Positions 1-12,900 of a stretch of 64,000 nucleotides of DNA are shown one piece after another. A program made the translations under genes and the position numbers. Location: assembly GCA_026874595.1 (NCBI GenBank), contig CM049310.1, positions 16,346,058 through 16,410,057 of the forward strand. Reading direction: 5' to 3'. Under the pieces are notes generated by a model. It saw only the letters and a program-made list of their open reading frames with translations, ran no database searches and was not told the origin of the DNA. The DNA is from Sipunculus nudus. Lineage: Eukaryota; Annelida; Sipuncula; Golfingiida; Sipunculidae. Each line of letters opens with the position of its first letter. The stretch's first letter is position 1.

Positions 1-719
1 AGATAACAAAATGAAGGTACCCTGTCTGTGCTAGCATGGGATTGTTACCATTAGTGTTGACTTTGTGCTGGAAGACTTCTGGAGTTGCCTGCTGTAGTTT
101 GCAAACAAACTAGTGTATTGACAATACATGTGTTGTAAAATATGTAAAAAAAATAAATGGTTGTGAGTTTCCATGGCGTGCAGTCCAGTGTGTCGTGGGC
201 AGCTAATTAATATTCATGCATTGTGACCTGTACTGACACCTGGTATGTGCCGTGTTCACCATACACAGCAACTGTTTGATTGGCCACTACATGTAGCACC
301 TAATTTGCATGGAGTTCAGTCTAGTCTGTTTGACACACTCATTGGTCGTTTGTGTATACACACTGATATGAAGCTGTACTTAATAAGACCCAAAAAGTGT
401 CTTAGAATCATAATATGGAGGCATATGGTTTAAAATTTCTGAGACAAGTCTGTATAGTAAAGGTACGTTTTTTTACATTTTCAGTTTAGAGACTTAAGTG
501 CTAACCATGATAAAATTGTTGCAATACATAGAACAAATTGTCATGGAAAACAGAGGTCGGTCTATTAATGAATTTTTCAGTTTGCTATGACTATACATCA
601 TACCCTGTCACCTGTTAACCCTGACATTTAGTCACATTGTTAAATTGAACAAGCATTCTATTTTCATCAACATCTTTTTTTTACAAAAAAGTTCACAGAA
701 TGGGTTAATGTTCCTGTAT
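1..719. other. Gene-free AT-rich DNA
   Basis: No convincing exon is visible. Short open frames here lack splice context and recognisable domains. An AATAAA hexamer near 150 could be a polyadenylation signal of an upstream plus-strand gene, but nothing coding is seen before it. Confidence 0.4.
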
Positions 720-2145
720 TTTTAGCTCAGCTGACTATAAGTCATCTGAGCTATAGTCGTGGTCCATTGTCCATCGTCCGTCTGTCCTTCCGTCCGTCCG
801 TCCGTAGATGTGGCATGTTTTGAAACAGTAAGACCTAGGAATCCAAAATTTGGCATGATGTGAGATGTCCCCAAGATCTCCTACCAAGCCCAAAACTGGG
901 TCTTTGCGACTTCGTTCCTTTGATAAATTAAGGAAAAACCTCAATTTTTTATTAAAAACCTATTTTCAAACTTCGGGACTGCCTAATATCAAAACCACTC
1001 ATCTGCTTTTCCTCATATTTACCATAAATAATCCTCTATATAGTTCCTATGTACATGCCAGAAATTAGGTCTGTATTATATAATTTTAAAAAGTTATGGG
1101 CCCAAACATAATGCATTTTGTAAATAATCAGGAGAGAAATTTGATCACTTAACACAAAACTTGTTAAAGCTAAGCACTTTTTTCCCAGTAATATTACTTT
1201 TAATTAATCAAAATTAAATTGTATACCCAAAATTACATCAAAATCTTAAATTTTTTAAAATATTAGCAAAAATAAAAAATTGGTACCTTAAATTTTGGCC
1301 AACTTTGACCATGGCACGTTTTTTTCCTGCAACTGCTGTGGATATAATTTTCAAAGTATGTTTTTGTTAGCATTTTAACTATTAACACCAAAAATTTGAA
1401 ACCAGTTGATCAAAAACTGTAGATTTTATTCAAGTTTTCAAGCACCATGTCCCATATTGTTTACATCAAGCTAGTGTTATGCAGTTTGCTAGAGCTCAGC
1501 TCCCGAGCTTCAGCTCAGTTCCGTAAATTTGGCATACAGTTAGATGTCTCCAAAATCCCCTATCATGCCAAGAATTTGGTCACTAGGACTTAATTCCTTC
1601 GAGATATTAATGAAAAACTTCATTTTTCCATTAAAAACCCATTGTCACACTTTAAGACTGCCTAATATCAAAACCACTGATCTAACTTTGATCATATATA
1701 ATATACATATATTTCTATACATTTGCTATGCACATGCCAGAAATGATGTCAGTATTGCGTAATTTTTTTAAGTTATGGGCCCAAACATAATGCACTTTTT
1801 AAAAAATCAAGAAATATATTTACTCACCTAAGATGAGAATTGCTGAAGCTGGAGACTTTTTTTTCAGGAATATAACTTTATTTAATCAAGATTCAGTTGT
1901 TTACCCAAAATTAGATCGGAATTTTGCAAATTTTTCAAGTTATTAGCATAAATAAAAAATTAATACCTTAAATCTTGTCCAACTTTGGCAATGGCAAGTT
2001 TTTTTTCCCTGTAAGCACTGTTGATTTAATTTTCACAGCATATATACATAAGGATTTAATCTTTTAAAATCTGAAATTTCAAAGGAATTGATTGAAAAGA
2101 GTAGCTTTTATTCAAGTTTTCATACACCATGTAAAGTGTTGTTTA
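720..2145 (+). repeat. Two diverged direct copies of a dispersed repeat
   Basis: A leading end at about 725-830 carries 'tagctcagctga', 'ctgagcta' and a run of CCGT units. It is followed by two diverged direct copies, about 840-1470 and 1525-2140. Both copies share 'tttggcat', 'gactgcctaatatcaaaacc', 'tgccagaaat' and 'agttatgggcccaaacataa' in the same order, and both continue into similar poly-A/T-rich tails. Related ends occur near 31.4, 43.7 and 60.0 kb, so this is an interspersed family. No coding capacity is apparent. The copies are substantially diverged and therefore old. Confidence 0.75.
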
Positions 2146-4248
2146 CATCTAGCCCACCTGGTAGTACAGCCTTCACTTGCATTTTGTAACTCACCCCAGG
2201 CAGCTTGCCTTGGCTCGGCTTGGCCACTACTAGCAGGTTTCCCCTCTGCCCTGCACATCCCCCCTTGATGGTGCATTAACTAGATGAATGTTATAATTTT
2301 CTGTATTTCATTTTATTTTTGGCTATGCAATGCTACATTTTAGATTTTGTATTTACCATCAGGGTTACAATGATTAAAGTGCACATTTAATTGTGTCCAC
2401 AAAGTGGTGTATTGCTATGAAAGTGTGGATGTTCATCAGATAAGTAATTCCTTACTTGAGAAGGTAAAAACTTCACCAGGTGTGAAATTGACTATTAATT
2501 CCAGTAATAAATTATAGCTTAGATTGTAATTAGCATAATGATATTGTTTGTCCCTCATTCAACCAACAGTGTGTATACTTTATTTGAAAAGATGTTTTTA
2601 TTTTACCAAATTGACTGAATCTTTTATTTTATTTTGGTGAATAAGATTAAGCATGTACTGAATACCCCAATGTGCAAAACTTTGTAATAGTGATTCAAGG
2701 AATAATCTTGTAGATGCCATGTTGTGGTATTATTTTCTTTTAAATTCAGTTTAAACATTTGTGATTTAAAAATAATAAAAATATATGTGTATGCATAATA
2801 TGAACCAATATGAGCTACACTCTGGATATATAATGTTTGCAACTTAGAATTCTAATATTTTAACTTATATTTTCAGTGTTTTTTAATACAAATTTATAAA
2901 ACTTGTAAATAAAAAAAAAATAATCAGATAAAAACTATTTTAATGGAAAAAAAGGATATGCTTAAATAATAGGCTTATATATAAACTTAAATGCATTATT
3001 CCCTTGAAAGTGAAATAAAGGTATTAGTCCATTCTTTCCACTGGCCTGTTCATCTGTAAATTTTTCATATGCATCACAATATCTCAAAACTTTTACTGTT
3101 TTTCTTCATGACAGTCTTGTCAGAGTATTATTTTGCAATCATATATTTAGAACTTTACTATAACCAAGTAGGAGGGCCTCTTTCCTCTTAACTTCTCATA
3201 TGCTTATATAAATGAAAAACATTAGAATATTTTGCATTTGCAAAAATTTCAGACTTAAGCTGAGCGCCGTGACCCATGGGTCCCTTGTTTCAATTTTCCA
3301 TCTTGAAAATACACATTCATAACTTGTAAATAAAACGTTGATTTTGATCATTCTTTCTGCTGATAGACTATCACCATGGATTACAATAGTTTTTTTTATG
3401 GTTTCCTTTTTTTATATATTTATTAAAAAATACTCCACTTTTCTCCTTCCTACAATTAGTCTGTAGTGTTGCTTTTCCATTGTTATTTTTCCCATTAATG
3501 TTCCTTCTCATACCGAGTATAGATATCCTTTTATGAAAAAAAAAATATATGAAACATCTGTATTAATAAAAAATGCTTAAATTATTTCACAATCCACTAT
3601 GCTGTGTGTAAAGCTGAAAATACAAATAAAACATCAAGGGATATGAGATCACCAACAAATAGAATGTGTTTTAGTAAGCTTAGCATTTGCATATACCTAC
3701 ACTGCATGTGCTGTTAGTTCAGCAGGTTACCATTACGTTGTATTATTAAAGGTACACCATTTGGTGAATTTAATTCATAATATGTTTGCAACATTAAATG
3801 TATTTTACAATTTTCTCTCACTTTTAAAGTATTAGTTAATACCTTTATCACTTCATTGTTGTAAATTTTTGCCACAGTTTTCATTTCATGATTCAGTTGA
3901 AAATAAAGTGCAGTATAATGGGAATTTTAAGCATGCTAAATAGGAAGGCTTTCACTCTTTGACTGATGTATTTTCACCTGATTTTCAGTTTTATTTCAGT
4001 TATCTTTAAAACTGTGAATTATGTGCATCCTAAAACCAGTCACGCTTCGTGTAATATTTTTAAAATGAATGTTTTGCTTTCACAATCTGTATTTTTTTCT
4101 TTTGAATGTCCCCTGATTACAGCCCGGGATATTTGTAAAATAGCAAATTCATTCAGTGGTTCATATTTACCAGGCGATGATCATACCCCAGCTGAGTGTG
4201 CTATGTTTTTAAAATTGTTGTTAACGATAAATTTGTCATCTTTTTCAG
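2146..4248. other. No supportable gene
   Basis: AT-rich DNA with short homopolymers. I see no exon pair with matched splice sites. It could be intronic to an upstream plus-strand gene if the terminal exon proposed at 4249 is real. Confidence 0.35.
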
Positions 4249-4284
4249 CTGCAAGAGTCTGCTGGTCAGGATGCCAAGAGCTAA
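4249..4284 (+). CDS. Possible terminal coding exon, unknown gene
   Basis: A good 3' splice site (T-rich tract then tttttcag) ends at 4248. The following frame reads LQESAGQDAKS and then a stop codon. An AATAAA at 5171-5176 followed by a T/G-rich stretch could be its polyadenylation signal, giving a 3' UTR of about 0.9 kb. There is no upstream exon in the window to pair it with and no homology to recognise. The call rests only on splice-site and polyA appearance, and a chance match is quite possible. Confidence 0.2.
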   Translation: MQESAGQDAKS

Positions 4285-5468
4285 GCTCCATCTAGTGGCC
4301 GGCAACAGAAACACGTCAAATTGGACTGCAGATCATATTGGAGGTGTTTAAACAGGGATAGGCTTGTCATTGTCTTTGGGGAATATTAAATATTGGTAAT
4401 AACTGGCAAAATCATAGTACAATATATGCATTTCAGGTAGGATATTGATTTATATATGAGAATTCCTTAAATAAAAGGCTTAACTCTAACTCAGAAAATG
4501 ACAAAAAAACATCAGTTTAACCTCATTAATAAAATGAATATTAAATGCAGATGTAGAAAGGAGGCTGTTGGGGTAAAATTAAAATACAAGAAGCAGTTTA
4601 CAGTATTTTTCCAGTTTTTCTGTAATATTTAGGACAGGAATAGTAATTATTATTTAAATTTCTGGTATTCAGCCAACTGAATGTTTAATGAGAAGCTGGT
4701 ACAGAAAATATGTAGACAATTTGTTTTTGAGAACATCATATTGGAGGCTGTGTAAATAGTGATTCATACACATAGAGCTAATCCTGCACAATAAGCAGTC
4801 ATTTATTTGGTGCATCATACACAACATGACATCCACTCTTTTAGTATACATACCCATATATACCATTACATTTCTTTTGTGGAGTATGCAAAGTAGAGTG
4901 GGATTTTATCATCAGTTTGCACTGATTATTAAAGAGAATTAAACAAAATATTTCAGTGTAAAAATTCTAAATTTAATATGTTCTTCAACTCATCTATTTC
5001 ATTAAAGAATGGGTCCATGTGAAAGACTTACTGAATAATAAATACTTCATTTAGTTCTATGGAGTTTTATAGGGAGTGGTCAAGCCATTTTTAGCTCATT
5101 TATGAAGATACTCTCAGATCTTGTGGTTTGCTGTTTAATAAAGCTGTCTTTAACATTTGTTGAACAGTAAATAAAGCATTATAGTCTTTCTGTTGTTTTC
5201 TGCTTTGTTGAGATTATATTATTAATTTTGATGTGAAAAGTTGTTCTACTTAATTATAACAATTTTAATCGAGTAATGTCCTGTTCCTTTCATTAATTTG
5301 AAGTGTGACATAAAAGAAAATTCCTGTTTGGACTTGACCAAAAGGTAAATACACTTAGTAATAATCTATGTTTAGTAATAATCCTTGTGAATTAAAGACA
5401 GATCACAAATTACTATAAATTATATGAATTATATTCCTTGTATTGAGGTGTATGAAGACGGCGTTTCA
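4285..5468. other. Non-coding, possible 3' UTR
   Basis: No coding signal. The stretch contains AATAAA hexamers near 5116 and 5171, the second followed by a T/G-rich stretch, compatible with the 3' end of a plus-strand transcript. A CTCF-like sequence (catctagtggcc) lies near 4290. Confidence 0.25.
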
Positions 5469-5594
5469 TTAAAGATGCACATACAATTCTCTCACACTTG
5501 CCTTTTTACAAGAAACTCTTGTTTACATTACGCCATTATGGTTGAGGTAATTAAGGCAAGTCTGAGAGAACATTTGTAATGCACCTTCAAAGAT
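5469..5594. mobile_element. Short MITE with ~40-bp terminal inverted repeats
   Basis: The left arm 'atgcacatacaat' plus 'tctctcacacttgcct' is the imperfect reverse complement of the right arm 'aggcaagtctgagaga' plus 'acatttgtaatgcacct'. The arms flank about 50 bp of spacer. A foldback of about 125 bp with no coding capacity fits a MITE. The outer end resembles the 'taaaggtgc' starts near 8495 and 9707, which may be relics of the same family. A target duplication is not certain. Confidence 0.6.
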
Positions 5595-5969
5595 GTGAAT
5601 ATGTCAGTTTTGTAAAACCTGGACAGTGGTCATCTTTGTCACAGTTTCAATCATGTATTGTTGGGGAAGATCTCCACGTGTTTCGCAGAAAGGATAAGAC
5701 TGATAATGCATTTAGTGTTTGAATGCAACCAGTGTCCTTTCTATAACTGTCTGTATACAAACTCAAGGGGATATATCATTTTCAGTTGAGTTTATTATTT
5801 GAGATAAACATCAAATTTGGCTAATTATATGATAATCTAAACATTTCAGAAACAGTTACTTGTTTTCAGTGATGTTTTAGTTGAAACAGCATGCAGGATT
5901 AAAGGAAATCATAAAGAGATAACATTAAAAATTATTTTGTATGTATAAAAAAACTATACATGACCATCA

Positions 5970-5987
5970 TATAAATATATATAAATA

Positions 5988-6038
<51 letters not shown>

Positions 6039-6039
6039 T
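5970..6039. repeat. (TA)n microsatellite
   Basis: A continuous TA dinucleotide tract with a short TG interruption, flanked by AT-rich sequence. Confidence 0.95.
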
Positions 6040-8081
6040 TACTATTATTACTGATTAGGCATATATATATCATACATTGAAATGAATTGTTAGACTGAGC
6101 AGTGCTAGCTCTTGTTTTATCCTGGCTTGCTTTTCTATATCTTGTGTGTTTGTTGTAAACTGTTGAGAGTCACTGTATATAGCTGTTATATAGGAACACA
6201 TAAAAAAAGATGTATTTTTATAACTTGTTGACAGGGACCAATGTTAACAGGGTGGTTTTATTGTACCCAGCACTTGTTTTATGGAATTGGTGTTTTCTCT
6301 GCACTTTATATGCCAGATGACCTGAACTTGATCAATGTTTTTATGTACAAATATTGCAAATGTCCTGAGAAATTGAAACTCCTCCCAGAAAACCTTGAAT
6401 TCATTCATATGACCTTTCACAGATGTTCAGATTAGTCCTGGGCCTTCATTATAGGTTAACACATTCTCTGGTTTGGGAAACGGCAGATTAAAATGTTCTT
6501 GAATACTAGGCGGATGAATATGAAAATTGAAAGAAAATTATAAACCTGGATTGTTGAAGTGTCCTGCTGATGAAGGTCGAGGACAAACATTGAAGGTCAA
6601 GGTTGTTTGATGAACATAAAGAACATGTTAATGTCTTGGAGAACTATCCAAAAGTGTTGCACAATAATGCATATCTTGCCATGTGTATTTGCATTTTATC
6701 AGAATGATAATTCTAGCACACCCAGGGATCAAATAAATTTGACTTACTCATCCAAGTCTTGCCCCATACACAGTTTCAGTAAGTTCAGTTTAATTCTTGC
6801 CAAAATGCCTGAAAGTCCTTTATACCTTGTGGCAGCCAAAAGTCATTTGAAGAAGTAGTCATCATCTAAACTTATTTCAGAAATATATTTTAAATTTTTT
6901 AAACTTGAGTGTATGCAGAGATAGACATTTTGTCAATATACCAATGTGAAGAAGAAGAACATTCAACTGTGAATGTGTAAAATTTACATGTATATGTGTC
7001 AGGAATAATTCGTATTACCATAAGAACACGTGTAAACAGAGCCTATAGAATGTCAACCTGCTTTTCATGTTAACATTAAGATATAGTTGATATACATTGT
7101 ACTTGCTGAAGTATGCAGAGTGAAATACAAGATATCATTTTCATCAACCTGGACTCATTTGTTTTTATCAGGCCAAATAATGTCATAAGTCCCGTGAATT
7201 TTATAGTAGCATTAATTATCAGGCTATGTTTAATATTAAGCTATATGGCAGTTCTTAATGTGTAACTGTGATGATATGTTTTATTATTTATTGTGATACG
7301 TCTGTGGTATGATAAAACTGGAGACTGGTTATTATTGATTATTTTGGGGCATGTCCAGTTCTTGACATAAACTATGTGAATCAGGCCACATGATTCAATC
7401 ATTGGCCCATGATACTTTGGCAGTGTTTTGGGACAGTATATTTTATAAATCTAGGTATCACACATATACATACCATTTAATATATGACAAATTATATTCT
7501 AATTTGGACAAGGGCATACCTATTTAAGAAACAGTTTAACCGAAGAAAGTTTTTTTTTAGTTTGTACTATACAGTTTTAAAACATAGAGCACTTAAAACT
7601 ATTCTGGACCATGAAACTTTTGGCTAAAGATCATTGTCTTGATAAAATAGTATAAATGGCCAGTTATCTGATTAAACCTTTGAATTCCGCACACCAAACG
7701 TGAAATAAAACATAACAATATGTAAACAACAACAAACACATACACACACAGCTGTGAATGATGGATGACTTTTGTACACTTTGATTTTCAGCATAAGATC
7801 TGATTTATATCTTTCTTGGCTTCATGCAGCAGGCTTTGTATGACCATGTATGACCAGTATTGTAAATGTATTTACGCCAATTCACAAGGTTTATAATATA
7901 TGTAACTGCAGACAGACTGTACTAGGCTGCACAGCTTCACAGTATTGCGACAATTTGTGATACATATCAAAATCATTAGTATTAACATTCAGGATAGAGC
8001 CTTAATGCAACATAACTGCAAGTGGTAAGCATTCATAGCATTGCCCCATCTCGGGTGTATAATGTGGGTTTCTCAGTATGT
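6040..8081. other. No supportable gene
   Basis: Only short open frames without splice context. Nothing recognisable on either strand. Confidence 0.35.
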
Positions 8082-8095
8082 GGCGCCATCTAGTG
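8082..8095 (-). promoter_or_regulatory. CTCF-like motif
   Basis: Minus-strand CACTAGATGGCGCC matches the bilaterian/Drosophila CTCF core (AGRTGGCGC). It is one of a set of similar motifs spread along the window. Binding is inferred from motif similarity only. Confidence 0.45.
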
Positions 8096-9596
8096 TTTAC
8101 ACTGAAAATTATTCCAAAGGACCGTTTGTTTCAGTTTAATTTTCATTCAGGTCATACACCTTTACTGTAAATTATGTAGGGTTTAATCTGCAGACATAAA
8201 TATTGTTTTACATGAATACCTGAAGTTTTACGTTTTATTATTTATTTGAAACTTGGTATTTAAAATGCAGAGATTTTGTTTACACAATATGTTGTTTTAA
8301 TGGAGAAAATATGATCAGATATTTTATGTAATCTCGCTCACTGGTTGTTATTTGGTTGTTTCACGAAATAAAAGTAGTTGTCTGGCGATGTTTGTTCGTG
8401 TTTAAACTAGATGTATCTGTAGATCATCGAAAAATCCTTTTATTACGGCTATGTATGATTGTTTCAGTCTTGAATGACTGAAGCGAATAATATGTTAAAG
8501 GTGCCCATTCACCTACCTTTTGAAAAAGATTTGTGATTTCTGGCTTCCACTGTGTATATATTAATGGTTTTGGGGTAATTTTGGTTGTTAAAATTTCTTA
8601 TAACGTCTTCGCGAAGGATGTATGAACTTGTTTATCAACAACATGTTTGTTAACACAGCAATGTTGACAAATGGGGAAAAACATGTAACCTATGGTGGTA
8701 GGGTTGCATAAATGCGGAGGTAGAAATGTCACTTGTTGCAAAATGTCATTTGCAAAACTCTGCCTTATCTGACTTGCTGCCAGATGCCCTTATTAAATTT
8801 GTTTCATTTCGGCGGGCCCCCATGCTATAAACATGTTGATATAAACAAAACAAGCAGCCCGTGCTTGGTGATGTCAACGTTTCTGGCCTATTTCTTCAAA
8901 AGCTTCAAGGGATTACCTTTAGTTTATAAGGGTCAGATAGGTAGTTGGGGCCCCGTTAAGTTCGGCAAAATACAGCCCAGGCCGGTTTGTCTATAGGGCA
9001 AATGGGACCCAAAGCCTTTGAATCCCCCTCCTTTAGTAATACATTGTTAAAAAACTAGAAAACGATACAACTGAAACACAAATAGAAATTTTAAACGAGT
9101 TTCTGAAAAACACCATTAGACCTGTCCATTTTCTAAATATGAACGACTTGGATGCCTATATGAATCACTGTTGCAAATTTGATGCTGCTGTTCAGTATTC
9201 CCTCTGTGTTACGATTTATGGTTAGGTACCCCATCTTATTTGAAAGACCAGCTGAATTTTTAAGTGAACACGCAATCGACCGGGCTGTGTTAACGATCAG
9301 GACGGCCCAGAACACCCAGGTTGACCGTTTGTACTCGATCACGAGTGAAGGGTGATTCCAAGTTTATCATATTTTGGGGGTTGGGGTTGAAAAACATAGT
9401 ATACAGGCTCACAGCACTTAAAAGTCTCAAGTCTCGGCTGTGGAAGGTACGACTTGTGATGATGGTACGACCGGCGGATTAAACGACTGGTGTGATTCCC
9501 CGCCCTTCCACCCGGTATTTTCAATCATTATAATTACGTTTGCCCCTAAGCGTGATAAACTGAATATCAACACTCTTGATAGAAAACACAACAAAT
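8096..9596. other. Intergenic sequence downstream of gene copy A
   Basis: No exon supported. A 'ttaaaggtgcccattcacc' sequence near 8493 resembles a common foldback-element end. Slightly more GC-rich stretches at 8800-9000 have no protein-like signal. Confidence 0.35.
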
Positions 9597-9602
9597 TTTA
9601 TT
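9597..9602 (-). terminator. Candidate polyadenylation signal, gene copy A
   Basis: AATAAA on the minus strand about 325 bp beyond the stop codon of gene copy A. It is the nearest canonical hexamer I found. Use of the site is inferred. Confidence 0.35.
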
Positions 9603-9904
9603 TGAACCTTAACAGGTTCGATACACTACCAGCATGCTGTTTAAATGGATGAAATAGTTTTTAAGCTGCGTAAATTAAATTCTTTGTCATATTCTTAAGC
9701 TTTAAAGATGCAGCTGCATTATTATACAGAGGTACCGGTGATATTAGCTGTGCAATTGTAACATATTATGGACAATCCAGATCCAGTGCGTTATTCACTT
9801 TCAACCAAGTCAGCATTTTCATGCTACAAGAATCAATTATCAGTGGAGTAAGTAACGGTGGTGAAAGCTCTGAGATGCCTTCGTATTCGGAGGGTGTGAC
9901 TGCT

Positions 9905-9918
9905 GGCGCCATCTCTTG
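9905..9918 (-). promoter_or_regulatory. CTCF-like motif just after stop codon of copy A
   Basis: Minus-strand CAAGAGATGGCGCC begins 6 bases past the stop codon. A matching motif occupies the same place after the stop codon of copy B (24021-24035), so it survived or was maintained after the duplication. Confidence 0.45.
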
Positions 9919-9923
9919 ACAGG

Positions 9924-12900
9924 TTAAACAAATAGCGGGAGACCACGGTGCTGCAGCCATTGTGAGAGCATACATTCGCTCTGTTGTAGAACGTCACTGA
10001 TGATAAACTGAAAAACACAATGAAAGTGTTCATACAGCATAAAATACATCAAATATTTAATCAGTCAAAAGTGCACGATGTTAACATAAGTTCATATCTA
10101 ATCGTATAAAAAATGTATTTAACATATTATTATTAATATCTGGAAAAGGATCATTATAGACCTAGTGAATTATAACTTTGAGTAAAAAAAATAAATGAAT
10201 AAACAGTGGCAGTTGTTATTTTCCTACACCTGACCCTCCTCAATTTCCTGGCATCGCTACCGCATTTAATCAAGCAAAGCCATGCCCACCGGCTCTGTTT
10301 GACGCCAGAATTATATTCAATGAATCGGGCGGACTATATTTAATGAAGTTTGTGTCTGGAAAAGTTTAGGTCAAAACAATGAATTTATTTGAATCATAAG
10401 TCTCGAGCAAGTTATCCCAAAATATATTGTAGTTTGCTCTATAAAGCGGTGCCACCTGGATTTAAGTGATAACTTTACAAACTTAATATTACAGGCTTAC
10501 AGTCTTTAAAGCACTGTGTGCTTCTGGTCTGGTTGCCGGATGATACATGCATATCGTATGCCAAATAAAGAGACGCCTTCAATGTTCGTACGTCACTGAA
10601 GGGCTGATCATCTTACCTTGACAGCGTGCTGCATGTGAGTAGTGCAGAGTTCAAACACTGGCAGTGAAACCGTAAGCAAGCATAGCTTCTCCTGAAAAAA
10701 AAGCATAAACATTTGTCAAGATCACAAGAAACCGCTGATATTGAAATAATCATGAATACTAGTATCCCACCCTCAATATCTGTTCTTCTTGGGTGAAACC
10801 CTCTCTACGCACATGCACCTACGGTTATGTCTACGGGCAAATTCACAGGGATGATTGGTACATACAAGGGCTCCAGACCTTTTGAATTACATACCTGTCA
10901 GAATTCCAATAATGGCAATATGGCCGCCACAGCCCAATCGCTGATTTTCTTTCGCGCGTGATAACTCAACAACAACATATTTCAGCTTTCCCAAATTCAC
11001 AGGGATGATTGGTACATATAAGGATACTATCCCTATCAAATTACAGGTCTGTCCGAATTCAAAGATGGCCACCAGAGCACAATTATGGGTTTTCTTTTAT
11101 GCGCGAAATTTAAAAAAAGAACATGCTTGTTCTGTACCATTTACACAGAGATGATTCTCTTTCAAAATGCAGACCTGTTGGAATAATATGGCCACCAGAG
11201 CACAATCGTTAATTTTCTTTCGCATCCGATATCTCAACAAGAATAAACTTGATCTTTCTCAAAGTCACAGGGATAATTGGTGCCTATGAGGGCTTCTGAC
11301 CTATAGATATACAGACTTGCTCAAAACCAAATATGGCCAACAGAGTATACAATCGGTGATTTTCTGTTGTACACATTATTTCTGACATATCTTCTTTTAT
11401 ATAATTTAAACCAGTAGGATTTTTTCCCTCATGCATACGGATAAAACACCTGTTTCTGTTTGTCATATTTTTCAACTTTAACCTAAACTTTTCACCCATA
11501 AGTAAATTATTCCAGCACTATACCAGAAATGCGAGGCCCTCTGAGGACCATTGTCCGACCACATCTAGTTTGTACGTACGCCATTTTGGTGTATGTAGAA
11601 CCCCCGGTGCATTTAGGGACGTAGATTCCAAAACTTACAAAAACCAAACAGCAAATCGTATACTCCTGTGAGTCCAACTGTGCGTAGTGTGACTCGGGGG
11701 CTATCGATAATTTACTAATTTGCCTTTTAAGCGCTGGCGGGTTCAAACGAAGGCCACGTCCCCGGCCACCACGCTACGTCCGACACACACTTTGGTTATG
11801 ATATGTGGCCTATGGAGCCTGATGTTGCTTTTGTAAACAAGAGTACCGTGTTTGTACATACACCTATTACCCTCTAGTAACCAAAGAGGAATTCTAAATA
11901 ACCCTGAATCTGATAATAAAAGGGTATAGATGGGAGAAAATGCATACGCACATGTCAAGAAGTAATGTCCGTGTATGAACATACATACCTTAGCGAACGT
12001 GACAGAGTTGAAATCGTATTTACAAAGCGTCTTCAGTTTAGCAAGAGTATCTTCAACCGTGTTACTCTGATCTGTTGAAATTTTCTGACCCTTCGCCTCC
12101 TCTTGTAAGTTCTCAAACCTGATAAATCACGAAATGTATAGTGACATGTAAACGATTACCATCAGATCCGTGCTGCAGATGAGGACACATAGGGCGATTA
12201 CAATATACAACAAGCGGCTGGCATATCATGCTTAACACCTTTACACAAACATCTTTATATAAATATGACTTGGAGTCGGTTATAAACTAAAAGTAAAACG
12301 TCATATAATTTTAATGACCTTTATATATCATTTCATGTTAAATTAATTTCTACCGAATAAATATTAACCAGAAAATGTTAATTAACATTAGCATCACCTC
12401 ATCATATAACACATTGACCATCAGGTATTGGTCCTAAATTTTAGCCAGAAATGTGAAATTAGCTGAAAATATTTGCGGGAGGGGGTTGTTTTCCGGGGTA
12501 ATTTCCTCCGCCTTTTACGCCCGTCAATCATAACAAGTCCTATCATTAACGAAAGGTTATGGTAGCCTTATAAACCACCATTAACAAACATTAACAGTTA
12601 TTAATTGTACATACCATGTAATCGTTTCATCCTGCATGATGACGTCAGGGTCAAAACTGATGTAATGTGACACCTTATCCAGAATGCGGCACTGTTCCTC
12701 CCACAGTGGGTGGAGGTCGCACAATGAATCCAGCACTCTGGCGCATTTTGTCCCTTTCTCCCTACAACAATAAAACAGATAAAATTTTGATGGTTTTATG
12801 ACAAGGTGTCCGTTATTTGAGTAATCGCGCATGACGGTAGCACAGCCGCGTTTATAGCGCCTTCACACACGTCGCACAACAGCTATCATGCAGACCAGGG

